From contig CM072806.1 in NCBI GenBank assembly GCA_037013495.1, positions 23,150,001-23,214,000 of the forward strand: a stretch of DNA of 64,000 nt, given 5' to 3'. This DNA comes from Hippophae tibetana (lineage: Eukaryota > Streptophyta > Magnoliopsida > Rosales > Elaeagnaceae). Each line of letters starts with the position of its first letter. Positions within the stretch are counted from its first letter, which is position 1. Of the stretch, positions 57,901-64,000 are shown piece after piece. The position numbers and the translations under genes were made by a program. The notes beneath the pieces were generated by a model. That model ran no database searches. It was not told the origin of the DNA and worked only from the letters and a program-made list of their open reading frames with translations.

Positions 57901-60900
57901 ATAGAGACACAATATAGATACCCACCACTCTACATGGTTACTTTTACCTTGAAATGCTGCTAGGAAGTTAAGACATTATTTTGGAACTCATAAAATAATA
58001 GTTCTAATCTTCTTGTTGATTTGTTAAAAAAAAAATATTTTCTTGGTTTGAATCCCTTAGAAAGGTTATTGGTATTTTTATTTCTCCTTGAGATTACGTG
58101 TGGTGTGCTCTTCATGTGTATGTAATTTCCTAAAGAATCTTTTGTGTGTGTTTCTTGGTGCTCTTTGTTTTTTTCTTTTTTATTTGCTTCAATCTTCTCT
58201 ACTAACTACATAAGTGTTAGGATTATTGCATGATTGTATTCCTTCTCTCCCTCATGTAGGGGTGTTTTTTTTACTTTCTGTGTTAAAAAAGAAAATAAGT
58301 TTATTTGTACAACTCATTGTTTATTGCATTACTGTGTGTTGGATTGGATGTAAGTATAGGTTACACTACGTCTTGGTTTCCTATCTTGCATGCACGTAGG
58401 GGGAACGTAGCATGAAGTCAGGGGGTTGTGTGAACAAGTGCTTGTCTATTGCATATTTGATGTGCTTATCCTTTCATTATGTACCTGTGTAGAGGTAACA
58501 CAATAGTTTTTCTAGTTAGACTGCACGTAGGTCTACATGATTTGTTCATGGGTATATTTTTTTTTTGTGTGCATGATACATGTGTAGTTTGAAACCTAAT
58601 GGCTCTATTGGAACTAGAGTTAAGACATACACCATGGTTGTGTTAATGATGAAGATAGTTGGAGCACAACAAGATGGATGCATTTGGTATAAATGTGTTT
58701 AAGGTTGTATGGGTTGTATGTCGATGATTGTTTATAAGAATAAGCATTTTAATGCATCTTGCATTATTGTATCATGTTGAGATGATTGCCTTTTTAGTTT
58801 TGTAGTGTTTTTCCATGAAAATCCAAAGCAAAGGGGGAGATTATAAGTCTAGTAAATATTTTGTGTCTTTCTTTGCGTTTCAATGTACAAAATATAAAAT
58901 CTATGTATTTTTCTTAGTGTTTTGTCTTCTTCTATATAATATCAATTACTGATAGTCAATACGACACACACTCATGTAGTTGGGAACATTTTGTATGTTT
59001 GCATGTTTCATACACACCATAGGAGTTGGTTCATTAGTATACATGTTAGGCTTTGTTTCGTATTTTTTTTATTTTTTTATTTTGTGGATATTTGGAAAAA
59101 TTGACTTGGCAATTTTCATAAACAAAAAAATAGATTTTTTTGTGTGCTCGCCCCTTATCACCCTTAGCCAACGAGTGTGTAACAACTATTACCTTTATCG
59201 GGTAATGAGCCTTATCGCCTTGGGTGGGAGAAAGGTAGTGAGTGGCTAATGAGACACCTAAACTGCTTCAAATTTTCAATAAATACCTCCATCTTTTAAA
59301 TGTTTGAGTAATTAAAAAAATGTGGGACAACTCTGTCGAATGTGAAACTCATAATTTTCATAAGTATACATTTTTTTCTGATTCTAAATTGTTAATACCT
59401 CAAGTGTGTTTTGATATTAGTGAATATTCTTGAATGTTTTGAGAAAAAAATGTTTTATTGAGGTTGGATAAATTAATAGTGAATTTACACATGAGACTTA
59501 GATTGCTTGTTTAGGTCTCTCAACTTTGGATAAGCCATACCCATTGGTTTCACTTATACTTACCGTGGTGACTAGTCATACTATCAAATGGTAGTAGGGT
59601 TTCAGAAGTGATTCAGTTTCAGCTTGAATCACAATAGTTGTGAACATAGCTAGCAAAGACATTATAGAAGTAGTGAAGGATGGTGCTAATAAACATGTTA
59701 AAGTTATATTTTTATTAAGTTGTAAATTGATTTTATTTTGTTAGTTGATTATTTTGTATTGAGTTGCTCCCATAAGCAACTCGAGAATTTTATCACTTAG
59801 GTAAGGGTTTGTTTGGGTATACCTCGTTACTTTGCAGTGTTTAAATGCTCGTATATTTAGTTAATATAATCATAATTATATGCAAACATATGCAGATCTT
59901 ACTATGAGTGAAAATAATTTAATTTAGTTATCTATTTCTTAGTTTAAATGAATATATCTACTTATCTAATTAATTTTTTACTATTGCTTTCTTTTGTGTT
60001 ACTTTTTTTTCATATTTTCTTTACCTATATTTCTTCTTCTACTTGCATGTGAGTCTTTAAGAGTTTTTGGCTTTTTAAATTGATTTTTTATTAAATAGTG
60101 GACTTTCTCAAAAATTAAAAAAAATGAATAATAATAAATTTTAAAAATCTATTAAACATCAATACAATCAAATACTTACATTTTAACTAATTTTTATTTA
60201 ATATATGTATTTTTAAATACTTATAATATTTATATTGATTAATAAGTTAACTAATTAATTAAAATATTGTTAATAAAATATTTTTTTCATTTTTGGGTTT
60301 TTTGTTAAATATTGTAAATTAACTAGCTAAAAAGTTTGAAATAATTAAGTAAACTATCTAATTATATTATTTTATTATAAATAGATAAATCTTTTTGTTA
60401 TAAAATCACGATCAATCAACCTTATCTTACATATACATTTTATATTTGTCAAAAAATTTCGATATTTTAATGATATTTTAGTAAAAATATCCACATTATC
60501 TAAGATATTTTAGTAAAAAAATGAATTTTTTACAACAGTTTAACAATAGCGATAATTTGACAATTTCATTAACAAATTTCGCCACAATTTATTCAAAAGA
60601 ATGGATTTCACATTTTTATTTTGGGGTGTTCAAAATAGTGACAATATCCCAATGTTTTCGATGATATTTTCGATTTTTTAAACCTTGGTAAATACAAACT
60701 TATTGTTTCCTTTTATTCATAACAAACTTGTTTGAACCTAAAGAACAAATACATTTGATAGTTTTAAAGAAGAATGCTTAGGATACATAAATTTGCACCT
60801 AATTTTATACCTATATCACTTATATTTTACCACATGTAAAGGTTATTTGGAAAATTTAATAATTTTTTAGTTTTCAAAATAATTATGACTCATGGCAAGA

Positions 60901-61550
60901 TATAAAGGTTATGGGTTGACTTTGTGTTCACCACGTTCTTGACACATTGATCCTAAAGTCACTATAAAACAATGTTAGAAGGAGGATACCGTAGTTTATA
61001 TTTATTAATTAATATCTAAATTATTTATATTAGTTTAAATATTAAATAAATAATATATAAATTATTTAATATGTTAATGATATTCCATAAATATGAATTT
61101 GAGTAATTAATATATTTTTTATATTAAATTCAAAAAACTTTTCATAAATGATTTGTTATGAAGTTAAAATGAACTGACTATGTGTTAAGTGTATCAATTT
61201 GAACTTTCAAAGGTGACATGGACTAAGGGTCATACACACCAGGTGATTTATCCATCTAATACAGGCCCCCTAGAATCTATGGCTAGGTAGGTGATCTAAT
61301 TGATCACTTGGGTACGATTGTATAGAGGCATTTAGTCTTAGAATGTCCTAAATGTACTGTGTAGTTAGTATCCTAATTTTCTTTTTCTTAGGGGTCATAA
61401 GCTTCCCCATGCCTTTTTTTGTCTGTCAATCAGAGTTTCAAGGAAGTTATCACCTATCAAAGTTTGGAAGAGAAAATCCAATATGAATTGCGAATTTGAT
61501 TTCTTAAATTTGATATTTTCTTGGCTTAATTATGCTAGATCTCCTTCGTA
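57900..61550. other. Non-coding DNA with possible LTR-element tail
   Basis: At 58,829-58,841 a purine run AAGCAAAGGGGGAGA precedes ttataagtctag. This is the arrangement of a polypurine tract before a 3' LTR, so 57.9-59.3 kb may hold the end of another decayed Copia-type element in plus orientation. No pol sequence or matching LTR was identified. From about 59,900 to 61,200 the DNA is very AT-rich and featureless. Confidence 0.3.
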
Positions 61551-61555
61551 TCTAG

Positions 61556-61943
61556 TGTTGGAAAATTATGGATCAAAACTATGAAAACTCAAGAACACTC
61601 AAGAACACTCAAGAACAATTTTCCAGAAACACTCAAAAATTATTGAATTTTTGTTTCTGATTTCTTTAACTTGGTTATTACATTGCTACTAAGAGGTATT
61701 TATAGAAACAACTAATAAATCTAAGCCACACAATATAAACCTACCAAAACAATCTAAACCATACACTTATCTTCTTACCTAACCCATTGATTTTTCTTCT
61801 TCCCACCAACCATGAGTTGTATCCTTATCAATCCAGATCATCACCATAGAAGCTTCCACGAGCTGGACTTCAAATGGGCTAGAATATTTCAAAGTTTGTT
61901 TTTTTTATTTCTTTGGGCTTGTAAACAAGTTTACAAACCAACA
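61556..61943 (-). repeat. 3' LTR of the third Copia element
   Basis: 388 bp, TGTTGG...CCAACA, preceded by tctag (candidate target duplication, partner outside the window). Nearly colinear with 33,045-33,419, with one or two additional copies of the cactcaagaa word near its start. Confidence 0.93.
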
Positions 61944-61956
61944 CTCCCCCTTAAAC

Positions 61957-63810
61957 TTATTTTATGATGCCGAGCAAATTTCTCAATCTGACAAAGTCTT
62001 CTTGCTTGAGCGGTTTAGTGAAGATGTCGGCAATTTGATCTTGTGATTTTACATACTCGAGTTGTACATCCTTTCTTGTGATGCACTCCCTGATGTAATG
62101 ATATCGAGTATCTATGTGTTTACTTCGATCATGGAAAACAGGATTTTTGGCTAAGGCAATAGTTGACTTGTTATCGACACAAATTTTGGTTGGATCTTCT
62201 TGTGTCATACTTAGCTCCTTTAACAAGTTTCTCAGCCAAATTGCATGGAAAACACATGAGGTAGCTGCTACATATTCTGCTTCACAGCTAGACAAGGTGA
62301 CAATCGGTTGCATTTTCGACATCCATGTAAAAGCAGTATCTCCCATGAAAAACACAAATCCGGAAGTGCTTTTTCGATCATCTATATCTCCACCAAAATC
62401 GCTATCACTATATCCAACAAGCTTGTAATCATTAGAAGCTGAATAGAACAAGCTAAAATTAATTGTACCTTTCAGATAGCGTATGATTCTTTTTGCAGCT
62501 TTGAAATGGGTGATTGTCGATTTCTCCATATAATGGCTAATCAATCCAACGGCATACAAGATGTCAGGCCTTGTACATGTGAGATAACGCAGACTTCCAA
62601 CTAAACTTTTGAAAAATGTTGGATCCATACTTTCACCATCTTCATGCTTGGATAGTTTGATTCCACATTCCACTGGTGTGTTGATTGGCTTGGAATCGTT
62701 CATTTTGAACTTATTTAGTATCTCCCTTGCATAGCTTTCTTGAGAGATGAATATGTCTTCTTCCTTTTGCCTCACTTCAATTCCAAGGTAGTATGCCATT
62801 AACCCGATATCTGTCATTTCGAACTCTCGGGTCATCACCTTCTTAAAATCTTCAAATAGCTTTGGATTACTTCCAGTGAAGATGAGATCATCTACGTATA
62901 GGCAAACGATTAGAATATCGCCACCTTCAATCTTGACGTAGAGTGAATATTCATAGGGACACTTGGTGAAGTTGTTCTCCAGAAAGTATTTGTCGATGCG
63001 GTTATTCCATGCTCTTGGTGCTTGCTTTAACCCATAAAGAGCTTTCTTCAACTTTAATACCTTGTCTTTGTGACCTTTTGCTTCATAGCCTGATGGTTGC
63101 TTAATGTAGACTTCTTCTTCAAGGACTTCGTTTAGAAAAGTAGATTTTACATCCATTTGATGTATCTTCCACTTATTTTGAGCTGCCAAAGAAATGATTA
63201 GTCGTATAGTTTCTAATCGAGCAACAGGAGCAAATACCTCATCATAGTCAATTCTAGCCTTTTGACTATATCCTTTTGCTACTAGTCTTGCCTTGTGCCT
63301 TTCAATCTCTCCCTTAGCATTCCTCTTTGTCTTGTACACCCATTTGACACCTATTGCCTTATGCCCTTTGGGAAGTGAAACAGGTTCCCATGTGTCGTTC
63401 TTCTCTATTGCATTGATTTCTTCGTCCATCGCATCTCTCCACTTCTTCTCTTGTACAGCTTCTTGAAAGCTCACTGGTTCACAATCAACAAAGAGACAAA
63501 ATAAGGTAAGATTATCTTGTCGTTCTGTTACCTCATAAAGATCTTGGAGATTTCGTGTACGTGTCACGGCTCTTTCACTTCCACTTGAAGATGATGACGG
63601 ATCTTCATGAGTGGTTGGCATTGGTGAAGTAGGTGGAGTCGTTGGCTCTTGTTGAATTTCTACAGATTTCTCCCTCATTGTCTGCTCATCTTCTTTAAAC
63701 TGAGGAAAGAAATTGAAGTTATCTGCGTGAGAGTTAAAATCCCATTCTCCTTCTTCGTCGAATACCACATCTCGACTAATCACAATTTTCTTATTGTTTG
63801 GGTTGTACAA
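61957..63810 (-). CDS. Copia reverse transcriptase/RNase H, open frame
   Basis: A 617-codon open frame of retroelement origin without stops. It covers a Ser/Thr/Pro-rich linker, then reverse transcriptase from about residue 130 ('[19 protein letters not shown]', '[16 protein letters not shown]', active-site YVDD at residues 305-308) and RNase H ('[10 protein letters not shown]', '[12 protein letters not shown]', C-terminal 'DIFTKPL'). In a complete element it would be the C-terminal part of a gag-pol polyprotein and copy element RNA into DNA in cytoplasmic particles. Here the start has no ATG. The frame stays open upstream through integrase C-terminal sequence to the deletion junction and a TGA shortly beyond, in the leader. 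Without gag and protease it cannot work alone. Its intact state, compared with the stop-ridden sister at 33-35 kb, suggests a younger insertion. Confidence 0.88.
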   Translation of the reverse strand: MYNPNNKKIVISRDVVFDEEGEWDFNSHADNFNFFPQFKEDEQTMREKSVEIQQEPTTPPTSPMPTTHEDPSSSSSGSERAVTRTRNLQDLYEVTERQDNLTLFCLFVDCEPVSFQEAVQEKKWRDAMDEEINAIEKNDTWEPVSLPKGHKAIGVKWVYKTKRNAKGEIERHKARLVAKGYSQKARIDYDEVFAPVARLETIRLIISLAAQNKWKIHQMDVKSTFLNEVLEEEVYIKQPSGYEAKGHKDKVLKLKKALYGLKQAPRAWNNRIDKYFLENNFTKCPYEYSLYVKIEGGDILIVCLYVDDLIFTGSNPKLFEDFKKVMTREFEMTDIGLMAYYLGIEVRQKEEDIFISQESYAREILNKFKMNDSKPINTPVECGIKLSKHEDGESMDPTFFKSLVGSLRYLTCTRPDILYAVGLISHYMEKSTITHFKAAKRIIRYLKGTINFSLFYSASNDYKLVGYSDSDFGGDIDDRKSTSGFVFFMGDTAFTWMSKMQPIVTLSSCEAEYVAATSCVFHAIWLRNLLKELSMTQEDPTKICVDNKSTIALAKNPVFHDRSKHIDTRYHYIRECITRKDVQLEYVKSQDQIADIFTKPLKQEDFVRLRNLLGIIK

Positions 63811-63939
63811 TTTATAGCCTTTTGAATTAGCATCATAACCGATGAAGATAAAACTCTCGCTTTTATCATCAAGCTTCGTTCTTCTCTCATCCGTTACATG
63901 AACATGGGCTATACTTCCAAAGACTCTTAGGTGGGAAAT

Positions 63940-64000
63940 ACCAGGCTTTAACTCGGCTCCAACTCGGCTGACTCAGTGAGTTAACTCACTTCTAGCAGAA
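63940..64000 (-). promoter_or_regulatory. Deletion junction and leader of the third Copia element
   Basis: At 63,949/63,950 the integrase sequence (ggaaataccaggcttt) is joined to leader sequence that matches the sister's leader around 37,637-37,676. The leader contains the perfect 16-bp palindrome AGTGAGTTAACTCACT at 63,975-63,990. Confidence 0.8.

Larger units (their letters stand above)
61556..64000 (-). mobile_element. Third Copia element, internally deleted, runs off window
   Basis: Same family as the 33-37.8 kb element. From left: LTR 61,556-61,943, polypurine tract AAGGGGGAG (complement of 61,944-61,952), an open reverse transcriptase/RNase H frame to 63,810, then integrase C-terminal sequence to 63,949. 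There the sequence jumps directly to the untranslated leader (aactcggctccaactcgg...). Gag, protease and most of integrase are therefore missing. The right end lies outside the window. Confidence 0.93.

Noticed and set aside
58214..58399. Small hydrophobic ORF (and another at 58,980-59,249)
   Set aside because: Low complexity, no conserved motif, sited in non-coding retroelement-like DNA. Chance ORFs in T-rich sequence often look hydrophobic.
1..64000. A new multi-gene defence or biosynthetic system
   Set aside because: Only two firm host genes exist in the window and they are unrelated. All other coding remnants fall into known mobile element, pararetrovirus or plastid families.

Overview
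The window is nuclear DNA of a flowering plant, almost certainly a eudicot. It is strongly AT-rich, its host genes have GT-AG introns, and it is packed with decayed plant retroelements and plastid-derived fragments. I could not name the species. Two host genes are clear. The first is a six-exon gene for the beta (RAP30) subunit of transcription factor TFIIF (15,857-18,964, +). The second is an intronless AP2/ERF gene of the DREB2 type (53,387-54,208, +). A third, weak candidate is a small unrecognised gene whose pieces lie on both sides of a Copia insertion (about 31.1-38.8 kb). The remainder is mobile or dead DNA.

Layout. 0.5-2.7 kb: Copia gag remnant with a CCHC knuckle (+). 3.1-4.4 kb: unidentified decayed coding sequence, followed by a 141-bp tandem duplication. 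7.5-14.8 kb: decayed Ty3/gypsy element (-), split inside reverse transcriptase by a CACTA DNA transposon (about 9,765-12,578) that keeps its transposase-associated domain and subterminal repeats. 15.8-19.4 kb: TFIIF-beta gene. 20.1-25.1 kb: broken endogenous pararetrovirus (Caulimoviridae-like, +). 28.4-30.3 kb: Copia pol remnant (-). 33,045-37,788: Copia element (-) with an exact 5-bp target duplication, a full 3' LTR and a truncated 5' LTR, lying in a likely intron. 38,916-50,441: a second Copia family (-) with two LTRs, broken open by a scrambled mosaic of plastid DNA (rrn23, rpoC2, clpP-rps12-rpl20, psbC, ndhA, trnL-CAA, atpB). 53.4-54.2 kb: DREB gene. 54.8-57.9 kb: three diverged copies of a non-coding repeat. 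61,556 to the window end: another member of the first Copia family (-). It has an open 617-codon reverse transcriptase/RNase H frame and a large internal deletion that joins integrase to the untranslated leader.

The elements are layered: CACTA in gypsy, Copia in an intron, plastid DNA in Copia. Most premature stops in the 33-37.8 kb Copia are C-to-T or G-to-A changes relative to its sister at 61.6-64 kb, as expected from decay of methylated cytosine. I found no CRISPR array, operon or clearly new functional system. The most unusual locus is the plastid mosaic inside the second Copia element, with an inverted break within atpB and inverted copies of Copia gag-pre-integrase sequence around it.
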